The translations under genes and the position numbers were made by a program. From positions 1 through 34,336 of the forward strand of contig CAMGMU010000016.1 of NCBI GenBank assembly GCA_946059305.1: 34,336 nucleotides of DNA. The letters are read 5' to 3'. The stretch is from an uncultured Bacteroidales bacterium. Lineage in GTDB: Bacteria > Bacteroidota > Bacteroidia > Bacteroidales > Paludibacteraceae. Each line of letters begins with the position of its first letter. The stretch's first letter is position 1. Of the stretch, positions 1 through 9,831 are shown piece after piece. The notes beneath the pieces were generated by a model. That model was not told the origin of the DNA. It worked only from the letters and a program-made list of their open reading frames with translations, and made no database searches.

Positions 1-2
1 TT

Positions 3-422
3 GAGAATTTCAAAAAGCAAGCAAAGCGCTCTGAACAAGATTTAATTCCAATGGTAGATGTTGAGGCCGAACTTGGTAAATGGACACATAAGCAGATACA
101 GGATTCGCTTTTTGTTTTTATGCGTCTCTGCAAAGCTTATTATGGTGCTTATCCAATGATATATGGTACTCAACGTTCATATAATACCTACTGTGCCCCA
201 AGATTTAATAATTTTCATCTGATGATTGCTAACTACAATGGGGTGGCACCAATTATTATTGGTGAGGGACATTATTCGCTTTGGCAATACACCGAAAAAG
301 GTAAGGTCAATGGAATAAATCATCCAGTAGATAAAAGTCGTTTTCATAAAGACTACAACATAAAAAAAATCACCATTCCTGCTTCGAAGAAGAAAAAGGT
401 AAAATCACAAAAAAAGAAATAA
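3..422 (+). CDS. GH25-family lysozyme (muramidase), 5' truncated by window edge
   Basis: The frame stays open to base 3 (ENFKKQAKRSEQDLIPMVDVE...), with GH25-like 'LIPMVDVE' and C-terminal 'YSLWQYTEKGKVNGINHPVDKSRF'. Confidence 0.8.
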   Translation, partial: ENFKKQAKRSEQDLIPMVDVEAELGKWTHKQIQDSLFVFMRLCKAYYGAYPMIYGTQRSYNTYCAPRFNNFHLMIANYNGVAPIIIGEGHYSLWQYTEKGKVNGINHPVDKSRFHKDYNIKKITIPASKKKKVKSQKKK

Positions 423-431
423 TGAATCGAA

Positions 432-1010
432 GATTTTTTTTGTATTGATTCCAAACCGATACTGGTATGCCTAATTGCTCGAGCAAAGCGTTGCAAAATG
501 GGTAAAACGGACTACCTAACGGCACCAAGCATTGGATTTTGTGCGGCTCAAAACACGTATTACTACGGCTACAAACTGCACGCACTCTGCGGACTAACTG
601 GAGTTATACACTCCTACGACCTGTCCAAAGCTGCTGTTGATGATCGATATTGGGTACAAGACCTAAAATATGAGTATCAACAATGTACCATCATAGGGGA
701 TAAAGGATATTTGAGCGCGTCCGTACAACTGGACTTGTTCGAGACATCCGAGATCCGATTGGAAGTGCCTTACCGATTGAATCAAAAAGATTGGAAACCA
801 ACTTTTGCTCCCTTTGCCAAGGCAAGGAAACGTGTGGAAACGCTTTTCTCACAGATGGTTGACCAATTTATGCTTTGTCGCAATTATGCTAAACAACAAG
901 TAGGATTATTTGCTCGTATTATCAGCAAAATCAGCGCATTAACTATCCTACAATATATAAACTTTATTAACAACAAACCGCTTGGGCAAATTAAACATGC
1001 GCTACTTTAA
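432..1010 (+). pseudogene. IS982-family transposase, N-terminally truncated remnant
   Basis: Frame reads CIDSKPILVC...RCK...FGYKLH-like segment (YYYGYKLH), IIGDKGY and ARKRVETLFSQ: the three DDE positions are present, but there is no N-terminal domain and no start before the first D. It begins ~10 nt after the GH25 stop. Confidence 0.8.
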
Positions 1011-1032
1011 TTCCGCCAACGGGTTTATAGAG

Positions 1033-2058
1033 ATGTCTTTATTTTTGAAAGAAATTGCCATTGACCTTGGCACAGCAAATACCATTATTATTTGTAATGG
1101 TGAGGTCGTACTAAATGAACCATCGGTAGTTGCCATCAAAACAGCAGATGAATCGCTGATGGCAGTTGGTAAGAAGGCTGCACCGATGCAGGATCGCGGT
1201 GCAGAACGCATTAGAACGGTACGTCCACTCAAAAACGGAGTTATTGCTGATTTTAAAGCATGTGAGATGATGATTCGAGGATTGATTGCCATGCTACCGA
1301 AGTCGCATAAGTCTTTTCTTGAAACTGTTAAGATGGTTGTTTGTGTTCCGTCCGGAAGTACTGATGCAGAGATTCGTACTGTCATCGACTCTTGCCAACA
1401 CGCAGGTGCTCGTGAACTGTACCTCATCTATGAACCAATGGCAGCAGCTGTGGGTATGGGCATTGATATCGAAGCCCCGGAAGGATGTATGATTGTGGAT
1501 ATCGGTGGAGGAACGACGGAGATTGCTGCGATTTCTCTAGGCTGCTTTGTCGCTAATGAGAGTATCCGCGTTGCTGGAGATTCCTTTAATCAGGATATCA
1601 TCAACTACATGGATCGTGCGCATAATATGCGGATTAGTGCACCTACGGCAGAGCGAATTAAAAAGGAAGTTGGCGCTGCTCTCATGGAACTGGATGATGC
1701 ACCGGAAGATATGCTCGTTGTTGGGCCGAATAAAACAACCGACCTTCCACTAAAAGTCGCTGTCTCATATCAAGAGATTGCTCGTTGTTTAGAAAAAGAC
1801 ATTGCGCAGATTGAAACAGCTGTTTTGCGTGCATTGGGGCAGACTCCTTCGGAGGTGTATTCGGATATCGTGGAGCGTGGTATCTATCTAACCGGAGGTG
1901 GCGCTTTACTTCGTGGTTTGGCAAAAAGATTGGAGGAGAAAACCACCATACCATGCCATGTAGCAGAAGAACCACTACTCTCTGTGGCCAAAGGTACTGG
2001 CATCGCCTTGAAGAATACCAAAAACTTCTCATTTTTGATTAATGGAAATATAAGGTAG
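1033..2058 (+). CDS. MreB/actin-like rod-shape protein
   Basis: MSLFLKEIAIDLGTANTIIICNGEVVLNEPSVVAI...; phosphate motifs IDLGTANT and IVDIGGGTTEIA; TGGGALLRGL. Start chosen at 1033 because the ORF-track start at 982 lies inside the IS remnant. Confidence 0.9.
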   Translation: MSLFLKEIAIDLGTANTIIICNGEVVLNEPSVVAIKTADESLMAVGKKAAPMQDRGAERIRTVRPLKNGVIADFKACEMMIRGLIAMLPKSHKSFLETVKMVVCVPSGSTDAEIRTVIDSCQHAGARELYLIYEPMAAAVGMGIDIEAPEGCMIVDIGGGTTEIAAISLGCFVANESIRVAGDSFNQDIINYMDRAHNMRISAPTAERIKKEVGAALMELDDAPEDMLVVGPNKTTDLPLKVAVSYQEIARCLEKDIAQIETAVLRALGQTPSEVYSDIVERGIYLTGGGALLRGLAKRLEEKTTIPCHVAEEPLLSVAKGTGIALKNTKNFSFLINGNIR

Positions 2059-2061
2059 AAT

Positions 2062-2343
2062 ATGTTAGGAGCAATTTTTGGAGACACCATCGGTAGTGTC
2101 TATGAATTTTGTAATATCAAGGATACTAAGTTCCCCCTCTTTTCGGAACATAGCGGACCGACCGATGATAGCGTGATGTCTATTGCTGTGGCAGTTCTTG
2201 GAGCGATATATTCTGTTTGTCACTATTATCGTGCAGATAGGAATAAGTTCGGTCTCCGCACGGTCACAGCACTTAATTGTGCAATGCTACTACTTTGTAC
2301 TGTTTGTATCTTATCTATTTCCTATTTGCTAAAGTTCCTATGA
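2062..2343 (+). CDS. Chimeric ORF: ADP-ribosylglycohydrolase N-terminus fused to a membrane segment
   Basis: MLGAIFGDTIGSVYEFCNIKDTKFPLFSEHSGPTDDSVMSIAVA is ARH-like; from about residue 46 it becomes a hydrophobic membrane-protein sequence. Confidence 0.6.
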   Translation: MLGAIFGDTIGSVYEFCNIKDTKFPLFSEHSGPTDDSVMSIAVAVLGAIYSVCHYYRADRNKFGLRTVTALNCAMLLLCTVCILSISYLLKFL

Positions 2344-2624
2344 AATCTTTCATATATTCTGCTTGGCAGTGGGGCGGAGACCTCTTGCGTGCTCTTGGTT
2401 CTAGTGATGTAAATCCATACAATTATGAAGAAAGGAATATTATCGTATATGGATTATTGTTCCCACTGCTGATTACTTTTTTTGTAGTAGTTATGAGTGC
2501 ATATCAATTGCGTTTGTATCATCGTGACCGAAACTTCACGGCTCGTCTATGTGCAATATGGAATCTTTGTTTGCTTGTTATTTGTGGTTTTTCAGCACTG
2601 GTACTTGTATATGTTTGCTTGTGA
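2340..2624 (+). CDS. Small membrane protein, homologous to the C-terminal half of the preceding ORF
   Basis: ATGA overlap with the 2062-2343 stop; hydrophobic; the YQLRLYHRDRNFTARLCAIWNLCLLVICGF segment parallels YSVCHYYRADRNKFGLRTVTALNCAMLLLCTV. Confidence 0.5.
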   Translation: MKSFIYSAWQWGGDLLRALGSSDVNPYNYEERNIIVYGLLFPLLITFFVVVMSAYQLRLYHRDRNFTARLCAIWNLCLLVICGFSALVLVYVCL

Positions 2625-2862
2625 CAATTGTAAAAAGTCCACTCTATAGCCTGGTTCGGGGGGATTTGAACTTCAATTTCCCCAAAAAGCGTATCAAAAT
2701 GATTAAATTTCTTTGAAATTATCATTTTTCCATGCGAAAAATTTACTTTTTTCAATATTTTTTCGTAATTTTGCAACCTAATTTGATGTTTTACGTTTTG
2801 ATGGGCAGAACATAAGGTTGTCTAATGTTCGCATTCCATCAAAACTTTATATTTTTTTAACC

Positions 2863-3705
2863 ATGGTTATTCAAGTAAATAATACCATACAACGCGACAA
2901 TACCTGTGAAAAGCATAGTTCTGACATCGCTTATTTATTGTCGTATTTCGAGGAAAACAAACATTTTCCTCTCTTTTCTCAAGTACTTATAGAAACACGT
3001 ACTGACTGCAATAATCGTTGCTCGTTCTGCCCGCAGTCTCACTATCGCAAGCCTCTTGGTGAGATGTCTTGGGACTGCTTCGCCGCAATTATTTCTCAAT
3101 TGGAAAATATGAAGTTTGCAGGAAGAATAGCCCTCTTCCTGTCAAATGAGCCGCTTTTAGATAAGCGTCTATTGCAAATGATTCGCTATGCTCGGGAGCA
3201 TGTTGCTCGTGCTTTCCTGGATATAACGACAAATGGGAAATTGCTCACTGTTTCCGTTGTTGATGATTTGCTTTCTTCTGGAATAGACAACATCAAAATC
3301 AATGACTATCGAAGTGATCGTGATGTTTCACCAGATAGTATGTCGCAGAATCTTAAGGAAGTAATGGACGTGTTTCGCTTCAATCCCAAAGTTTGCTACA
3401 AACCGCGCCGTACAGATGAGCAACTCCCTAATTATGCCGGTATCATAGAGCAGCAGCTAGGTGATACGGAGTGTAGTTTTTGTAATTATCCATTTAGAAA
3501 GTTGACAATTGCCTACAATGGAGATGTCCTATTGTGTTGCAATGACTTTTCATACAAAACGATATTTGGAAACGTCTTGACGGATTCTCTTGTTTCTGCA
3601 TGGAACTCATCGGAGTATAACGACATTCGTCTATCTCTTTTGCAGGGTAAACGAATAAACCTATGCTCCAAGTGTAACGAAACACAAGAATATAACACTT
3701 TTTAG
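2863..3705 (+). CDS. Radical SAM protein with SPASM-like C-terminus
   Basis: CNNRCSFCPQ (CxxxCxxC), C-terminal CSFCNYPFRKLTIAYNGDVLLCCND...CSKC. ATG at 2863 preferred over TTG at 2818. Confidence 0.85.
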   Translation: MVIQVNNTIQRDNTCEKHSSDIAYLLSYFEENKHFPLFSQVLIETRTDCNNRCSFCPQSHYRKPLGEMSWDCFAAIISQLENMKFAGRIALFLSNEPLLDKRLLQMIRYAREHVARAFLDITTNGKLLTVSVVDDLLSSGIDNIKINDYRSDRDVSPDSMSQNLKEVMDVFRFNPKVCYKPRRTDEQLPNYAGIIEQQLGDTECSFCNYPFRKLTIAYNGDVLLCCNDFSYKTIFGNVLTDSLVSAWNSSEYNDIRLSLLQGKRINLCSKCNETQEYNTF

Positions 3706-3707
3706 TT

Positions 3708-4823
3708 ATGGTGCTTAATAAAGAACAATTTGACGCATTCTCAATGGAGATTGCTACCTTCGGCAATATTCCTATCTTGAGCAAATACTGTGGAATTGGA
3801 TGTGTGTTCTGCAAAGTTCACACGGATTCATATTTGGGACAGTATCCCAAGATTCCGATGATAGACGAGGAGGATCTTATACGAGGTTTCTCGTATGTTA
3901 ATCCGAATGTTAATTATGTCCGTCTGGGTGCCGGTGTACTTGTTGCTCCGCATACAGATCCATTCTTGCACCCGGACATATACCATTTTATTAAGTTAGC
4001 TTCGGAGTATTTCCCCACCAAGAAAATAACAACCGTTACTACTGGTGCGTTTATCCGTGAGGATATGCTGGATTTTCTTAATAGCATCCCCAATTTTGGA
4101 ATAGACTTGTCCTTAATAACCATGCAGTCCAAGCGAGAAGTTATTATCCCTAGGTCGGAAAGAGAAAGGACGATGTATTTACTTAAACATGCACCGCTCA
4201 ATAAATGCACTCTCATGTTTACTGGTGATGTGGAAGATGTGAAGCGTGACCTTGAACTTTTGTATAGTTTGGGTGTAGATAAAAAAGTGCGCCAGATACT
4301 TGTTCGTAGAATGGAACATACTGCCACATCTCAACCCAAACTGAAAGAACTCTCTCAGGCATGTATTGATCATTATGAGGAGTGCATAACATGGGTAAAG
4401 GCAAATTATCCTGATGTCGTGTTTACCGTTCCAATACTGAAGGATGTTTTCCGTGGTGGAAACAACGAGTATTTTATTGATGCAGACGAACGAATAGAGA
4501 AAATCAAAGGAATAATTTCACAACAGCCCGTTGGAGCATTTGTGAATATAGTTTGTTCATTATCGACCTATGATTATTTCACTAAAGCTTTTGCGAATGT
4601 GAACAATGTGAAGGTTAATCTCATAGAAAATCACCTCTACGGAGGTTCGGTTTCTGTCTCTGGTCTGCTTAATCATGGAGATATTAAATCGCAATTCCAA
4701 CCGGAACGCAATGATTTAATGATTATGCCAATGGAAATGTACACCTCAGAAGGTCGTGAGCTTCAAGGTGAACATATATCTGACTTGGAAATATTTTATA
4801 ACACTAAAATAGTTTTGGCCTAA
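3708..4823 (+). CDS. Radical SAM protein with DUF512-like C-terminal region
   Basis: KYCGIGCVFCKV (CxxxCxxC); C-terminal 'VNLIENHLYGGSVSVSGLLNHGDI' resembles the DUF512 'N.fFG..V.V.GLLtg.D' signature. Confidence 0.7.
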   Translation: MVLNKEQFDAFSMEIATFGNIPILSKYCGIGCVFCKVHTDSYLGQYPKIPMIDEEDLIRGFSYVNPNVNYVRLGAGVLVAPHTDPFLHPDIYHFIKLASEYFPTKKITTVTTGAFIREDMLDFLNSIPNFGIDLSLITMQSKREVIIPRSERERTMYLLKHAPLNKCTLMFTGDVEDVKRDLELLYSLGVDKKVRQILVRRMEHTATSQPKLKELSQACIDHYEECITWVKANYPDVVFTVPILKDVFRGGNNEYFIDADERIEKIKGIISQQPVGAFVNIVCSLSTYDYFTKAFANVNNVKVNLIENHLYGGSVSVSGLLNHGDIKSQFQPERNDLMIMPMEMYTSEGRELQGEHISDLEIFYNTKIVLA

Positions 4824-5693
4824 ATGGAACTTGAATTTTGGGATAAAATACGTCTTCTGGTGACGAACAGTTGCAATTATCGCTGTCCGTTTTGCCATAA
4901 TGAAGGACAGGCCGCTCATGGCTCTCATCAGTTGATGCCTTATGATAAAGCTATTGCTTTGATTGATGCTATCAGTCAAACTCCCATTCGAGAGATTTGC
5001 TTTAGTGGTGGAGAACCATTCCTTCATCCGGAACTGGTTTCGATGATTAAATATGCTTCGGATCATACTTCTTGTGACGTTTGTTGCGCATCAAATATAT
5101 CCTTACTCAAGAAAGAGCAGGTCGCCTTGCTGCGCGATACACGCGTGAAATTTAATATTCAGTTTCCTTTTGCTGATGGGCATAAATTTCATAGTAGTAC
5201 TGGTCGGACAGAATTAAGTTTCATTTATGACCAAATAAAACTACTGAAAGATGCAGGGTTGGATGTCGGTTTGAACTCCGTAATTCAAAGCTCAAATAGG
5301 CAAGATGTCACGGAACTCGTAAATTTTGCCTTAAAGGAACAATTATCTTTGAAACTATTGCCACAATTAGGTCTTACTGATAGTGCATCTTTTAAATCTT
5401 GGGTCTTTCCAATACTTCAAGCTCATTCCGTGTCAATGGTAGACAAAGGAACTGGAGCAACCCGTTGGCTATTACAGGACGGCTCTCATAGGACGACTGT
5501 TTTGTATATCGACTCTCCTTGCTTTTCTCATGATTTCTCAACATGTAAGCAATATGGCGAGTTGCGAGTTCTTCCTGATATGCTTATGCAATCCTGCATT
5601 GAAAAGCCACAGGGTACTTATCTTCAATTTGATAGTAAAGAAACAATATACAACCAGTTGATGGCTCAATGGAAGAACTTCTCTCATTGTTGA
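4824..5693 (+). CDS. Radical SAM protein, MoaA-like
   Basis: VTNSCNYRCPFCHNEG, SGGEPFLHPEL, ASNISLL, LDVGLNSVI; start directly abuts the previous stop. Confidence 0.88.
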   Translation: MELEFWDKIRLLVTNSCNYRCPFCHNEGQAAHGSHQLMPYDKAIALIDAISQTPIREICFSGGEPFLHPELVSMIKYASDHTSCDVCCASNISLLKKEQVALLRDTRVKFNIQFPFADGHKFHSSTGRTELSFIYDQIKLLKDAGLDVGLNSVIQSSNRQDVTELVNFALKEQLSLKLLPQLGLTDSASFKSWVFPILQAHSVSMVDKGTGATRWLLQDGSHRTTVLYIDSPCFSHDFSTCKQYGELRVLPDMLMQSCIEKPQGTYLQFDSKETIYNQLMAQWKNFSHC

Positions 5694-6301
5694 GGACATA
5701 TTATAACGATAATCCGGACGAGTTGATTCTTTCGCCTTGGAGCTTAGGCTATTCTAATGGGGATATACCTCCTCATTGGAAGATTACGTATGAACTTCTT
5801 TCAAAAATTTCAAGAGACTCTCGAATCATAGAAGTTGGCTGTGGCGTGGGGGATATCACAGTTATTCCCTGTTCTCTTGAATTTGGTTCTATAGTCTCTT
5901 ACGAAAGATCTACCGAACTTGCCGATGCTGCTACTCACAAAATCAGCATTTTGTTTAATCGAACAGACGTGGTCAAAAAGGGTTCGTTCCCGGAAGGCAA
6001 TGTTTGTCTATGCGATGTGTTGCTTGTGGTTAATTGTGTATATACTGACAATGTAAAGTCTCATCAGGATTACCTCAATAATTTGCGTTTGTTATATACT
6101 AGTGCCGGTTCTCCCACGAAATATATACTCGAAGTTATAGATAGTAGTTATTCTGTTCCCGACCCTGAATTCCCAGAGTATATTCGTGTGAGTGAAGCGG
6201 AAATTAGAAACTTGTTCCCGTACTGTAAAATTTCCTCGTTTGTTAGTTATCAATATCCAACAAACAGACGAACAAAAAAAATATATTTGATTGAGAAATG
6301 A
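5669..6301 (+). CDS. Class I SAM-dependent methyltransferase
   Basis: Motif I-like IIEVGCGVGDITVIP; overlaps both neighbours. Confidence 0.7.
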   Translation: MEELLSLLRTYYNDNPDELILSPWSLGYSNGDIPPHWKITYELLSKISRDSRIIEVGCGVGDITVIPCSLEFGSIVSYERSTELADAATHKISILFNRTDVVKKGSFPEGNVCLCDVLLVVNCVYTDNVKSHQDYLNNLRLLYTSAGSPTKYILEVIDSSYSVPDPEFPEYIRVSEAEIRNLFPYCKISSFVSYQYPTNRRTKKIYLIEK

Positions 6302-8055
6302 AAATACTCATAGTAACATCTGAAATTGGCACATCCGGTGGAGGTCTTTCGTTATCTTGCCATCGTTTAGTTGAAGAGTTGTCAAAGAAACATGATGTGA
6401 TGTGGACTGACTCTACTTCTAGTCCTGTGCCTTGTGTCTTAGGGGAAATGGCACATTTCGATGGTCATGTCATATCTAAAGAGTACAAACTTAAATTTGA
6501 TTCTATGCGCTATGCAGACCGCGAGATTGTTATTGGTTTTGGTGCTCGCTATAATGGATATTATGCTTCCCTTTTGGCTCAAAATATAAGTGCTCGTCTA
6601 ATTCTTTCATTGCGAGGAAGTGATGTTAATCTCGCCAAATGGTCGGTTGAGGATTCCTACTATTTGCGTGAGGCTTGTGCTTATGCCTCCAATATTGTAT
6701 GTCTCTCTGAAGAAATGGCTCATAACGTCAGGATGCTTTGCTCGACTCCTGAACATAAATTATGTATCATTCCTAATATGATGGTCGGAACTCCCCAAAA
6801 TATTGTGTTCCCCAATCTTCCATCCAGTCTTGTTATTGGTTGTGCAGCATCCCATCTAAACGAAAAGAAAGGTGTTGTGAATCTTTTACATTTTGTTTCT
6901 GCTCTAAAAAAGAAATCATCAGTCCCTGTTCGGTTAGAATTGGTCGGCATGATTGATGATGATATAGCTTTGCAGTACCATTCGGTTGTAAAAGATTTAT
7001 CCATCCAAGACTCGGTTCGCTTTATTGGCTATGAATCACGCGATCAATTTGAGTCTCGCTTAAAAACTTGGGATTTCTATATTCAAACATCAGTATGCGA
7101 AGGACACCCTAATGCAGTAATGGAAAGCCTACTATGCGGTACCGCGGTTTTAATGTCGCCAACAGGGTTTATTGCAGAACAATTATTGGCGGATGAGCAT
7201 TTCCGTATAGTGGTTTTCAGAAGTTGGCATGCTGATGATATGGTTGACCAAGTCCTGGACATAATTCTTCGTCCAGACCTTTCTTCGTTGTATAATCAGG
7301 TTGTTTCGTTCCTCTTGGAATCATCGTCATGGTCTGCAGCTTATGGCAAATGGTTCACTTTGTTAGAACCTAAATATGATTCGTACCATGCTCTTTCTAT
7401 TGAGCATATTACAAGTGTTGCATTACATGATGTGGGAGGGGATATGCATGATAGTATTACCACTCCGGTTGCAGTCTTTGACTCATTTGTAGATTTTATC
7501 GCTCAGTCTGGCTATCGCCTATGCTCTATGCGTGACTATATTTCAACTGATCCAGAGTCGCGTGCTAATTGTATTGTGTGTACTTTCGATGACGGTTATG
7601 CTGGCTTGAAGTCAGAAGCATTACCTGTATTGAGTAAGTATGGATTTAGTGCAACAGTTTTTGTTTGCACAGAGTTAATAGGGCATGATAATAAGTGGAA
7701 TAATAAAGATGCCAAACTTCGCCATCATCTCAGCAAAGACGACCTACTAATATTGCATCATGCCGGCTGGGAAATAGCCTCTCATGGCGCTCAGCATAAA
7801 AACCTATTGAAATTAACAGACCCTGAGATCGAGTATGAATTAGAAACATCAGCTAATTTTCTCAAAGATTTAGTGGGATATGCTGATACATACTCTTATC
7901 CATATGGGGCATTTAATAGGTTTATTCAGCTTCAGGTAGCCAAGTTCTACAAGTATGCTTTTGCGGTTTCTGAAGGAGGAACAACTTTGACTAACGATGC
8001 ATATCAAATTCGCAGATATTCGATTACTGAATTGTATAAAATGCTTGCAAAATGA
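6298..8055 (+). CDS. Fusion of a GT4-like glycosyltransferase and a NodB-like polysaccharide deacetylase
   Basis: N-terminal GT-B (SEIGTSGGGLSLSCHRLVEEL; SVCEGHPNAVMESLLCGTAVL), C-terminal CTFDDGYAGLKSEALPVL...SHGAQHKNL...SYPYGAFNRF. Confidence 0.85.
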   Translation: MKILIVTSEIGTSGGGLSLSCHRLVEELSKKHDVMWTDSTSSPVPCVLGEMAHFDGHVISKEYKLKFDSMRYADREIVIGFGARYNGYYASLLAQNISARLILSLRGSDVNLAKWSVEDSYYLREACAYASNIVCLSEEMAHNVRMLCSTPEHKLCIIPNMMVGTPQNIVFPNLPSSLVIGCAASHLNEKKGVVNLLHFVSALKKKSSVPVRLELVGMIDDDIALQYHSVVKDLSIQDSVRFIGYESRDQFESRLKTWDFYIQTSVCEGHPNAVMESLLCGTAVLMSPTGFIAEQLLADEHFRIVVFRSWHADDMVDQVLDIILRPDLSSLYNQVVSFLLESSSWSAAYGKWFTLLEPKYDSYHALSIEHITSVALHDVGGDMHDSITTPVAVFDSFVDFIAQSGYRLCSMRDYISTDPESRANCIVCTFDDGYAGLKSEALPVLSKYGFSATVFVCTELIGHDNKWNNKDAKLRHHLSKDDLLILHHAGWEIASHGAQHKNLLKLTDPEIEYELETSANFLKDLVGYADTYSYPYGAFNRFIQLQVAKFYKYAFAVSEGGTTLTNDAYQIRRYSITELYKMLAK

Positions 8056-9098
8056 AAAAAATCATAGGTATTTTTAGAGGTTTCCCGGGTCTGGGTCGTA
8101 TCGTATCCGGAGTGACGCTTCTGGAAACTCTACGAGACGAATACAATTGCGAGGTACAGCCTATATCGTATTTGCAAGGAGTAGAGTATCTTATGCAACA
8201 TGGGTTCTCGAATGATTTTGCTCCTTCATCGACGGATCTGTGCTCAATTGGTATATTGCCTACTGGGCATTTTGGTGCCGAGATTCATCAAAGAATTGCT
8301 GACTTTTGCCCCGATATGATTATTATTGACGGTGAACCACTTATGTTGCAGTCAATAAAAATTTCTCATCCGGGTACAAAAGTTGTTACCCTATTGAATC
8401 CTGCCGATGTGGTTAATCCTTCGAACAACCTGTACGCGATGGACTTCTTCAATGGAATCTACTCGCTTGCTGACTTAGCAATTGTACATGGTTTGAAGTC
8501 TATACAAAAACCTACCATATATGGTAATTTTGTATGTACAAATACAATTCTTCGCAATGAGATACTAACTATCTCTAATACTCCGTCTGCCAATGTGTAT
8601 TGCATTTTGGGTGGTGGTACCGAGAATTGTTCATCTTCTTTTGAAGACACTACTTTGCATGTCGCATTTTCAACGATAGCATTAGCCCAAAATTATCCTC
8701 ATTATACATTCCATATTCTTTGCGCTGGTGGTAAAATTGCTAACATGCTGCTATTGTCTTTCTTGCCGGAGAATGTCGTTATTCATCAGGAACTTGTAGA
8801 ACCTCAACGCTACTATTCGGATGCAGCTATCGTAATAACCCGGGCAGGTCGTAATACGTTGAGTGAATTGGCATATTTGAACTTGCCTGCGATAGTGTTT
8901 GTTTCTGGGGATGAGTACCGCATAGAGGAACAGAAAGCTAATCTTGATTCTTTGGCTTCATCCCTTTTATTGCCGGCTTCAACTGATGAGGACTTACAGA
9001 CTTCGTTTGCTCGTCTTTTTTCAGCGACAGGCAATAATCATTTTGAACCAGGAAATAGAGTTGCAATGGAATATCTTAATTCTTTACTTTTCGAGTAA
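8052..9098 (+). CDS. MurG/GT28-like glycosyltransferase
   Basis: C-terminal YSDAAIVITRAGRNTLSELAYLNLPAIVFV; N-terminal IIGIFRGFPGLGRIVSG. Confidence 0.7.
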   Translation: MKKIIGIFRGFPGLGRIVSGVTLLETLRDEYNCEVQPISYLQGVEYLMQHGFSNDFAPSSTDLCSIGILPTGHFGAEIHQRIADFCPDMIIIDGEPLMLQSIKISHPGTKVVTLLNPADVVNPSNNLYAMDFFNGIYSLADLAIVHGLKSIQKPTIYGNFVCTNTILRNEILTISNTPSANVYCILGGGTENCSSSFEDTTLHVAFSTIALAQNYPHYTFHILCAGGKIANMLLLSFLPENVVIHQELVEPQRYYSDAAIVITRAGRNTLSELAYLNLPAIVFVSGDEYRIEEQKANLDSLASSLLLPASTDEDLQTSFARLFSATGNNHFEPGNRVAMEYLNSLLFE

Positions 9099-9105
9099 GT
9101 GCTTT

Positions 9106-9831
9106 ATGAAAATAGCAATATTATCTGACTTACATGTTACTCACGATGGGCACCCTATATGGGGCGTTGATACTCGACTCAATTTATTTAAGGCTATCGA
9201 GCATCTTCGCTCGATTGAAGAATTGTCTGCTATTTTCATTTTGGGCGATCTTGCTGATGATGGTCTGTTGGCCACCTACAAGTTTGTTGATGAGGTGTTT
9301 AGAAATTTAGGTGTCCCTACATACTATTGTAAAGGGAATCATGATAGCGACGCGATCTATTCTTGCTCCTTCTGCCAATCTCATGAAGTAGTTAATATTG
9401 ATGACTGGAGATTTCTGTTTCTTGATACAACTATTCCTGATGCCGACTGTCCAGGGAAGAACTGTTCACGAGGAAGGGCCGACATAGAAACCATTGCTAA
9501 TATTCAGAATACCCATAGTAAAAGAGTTTGTGTACTATCTCACCATCCCTCTCTTGAAGTAGGCTCATGGCTTGATAGGCGGATTATTGAGAATAAATTT
9601 CAGCTTCGTGATTACTTTTCCGAAAATAAAGACATTATATTACACATAGCAGGGCATATACATTTCTATTCTGACCAGTTCGAAAGGGGAGTTCGATATA
9701 TTACCGCTCCATCTGTTGGATTTGCGTTGAGTCCGAATATGCCTCAATTTACACTGGCTATGGGGGAAGATGGATTCCTACTATTTGACTCTTCTTCATA
9801 TAATGCGGAAATAAAATTGTACAGAATATGA
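9106..9831 (+). CDS. Calcineurin-like metallophosphoesterase
   Basis: ILSDLHVTHDG, FILGDLADDG, YCKGNHDSD, LSHHPS, IAGHIHFYSDQ. In-frame ATG at 9106 used instead of the track's 8944. Confidence 0.9.
   Translation: MKIAILSDLHVTHDGHPIWGVDTRLNLFKAIEHLRSIEELSAIFILGDLADDGLLATYKFVDEVFRNLGVPTYYCKGNHDSDAIYSCSFCQSHEVVNIDDWRFLFLDTTIPDADCPGKNCSRGRADIETIANIQNTHSKRVCVLSHHPSLEVGSWLDRRIIENKFQLRDYFSENKDIILHIAGHIHFYSDQFERGVRYITAPSVGFALSPNMPQFTLAMGEDGFLLFDSSSYNAEIKLYRI

Noticed and set aside
2635-2690. tRNA or tRNA 3'-end attachment site on the minus strand (GGGGGGATTTGAAC)
   Set aside because: Resembles a T-loop, but T-stem pairing and acceptor length do not fit; no complete cloverleaf.
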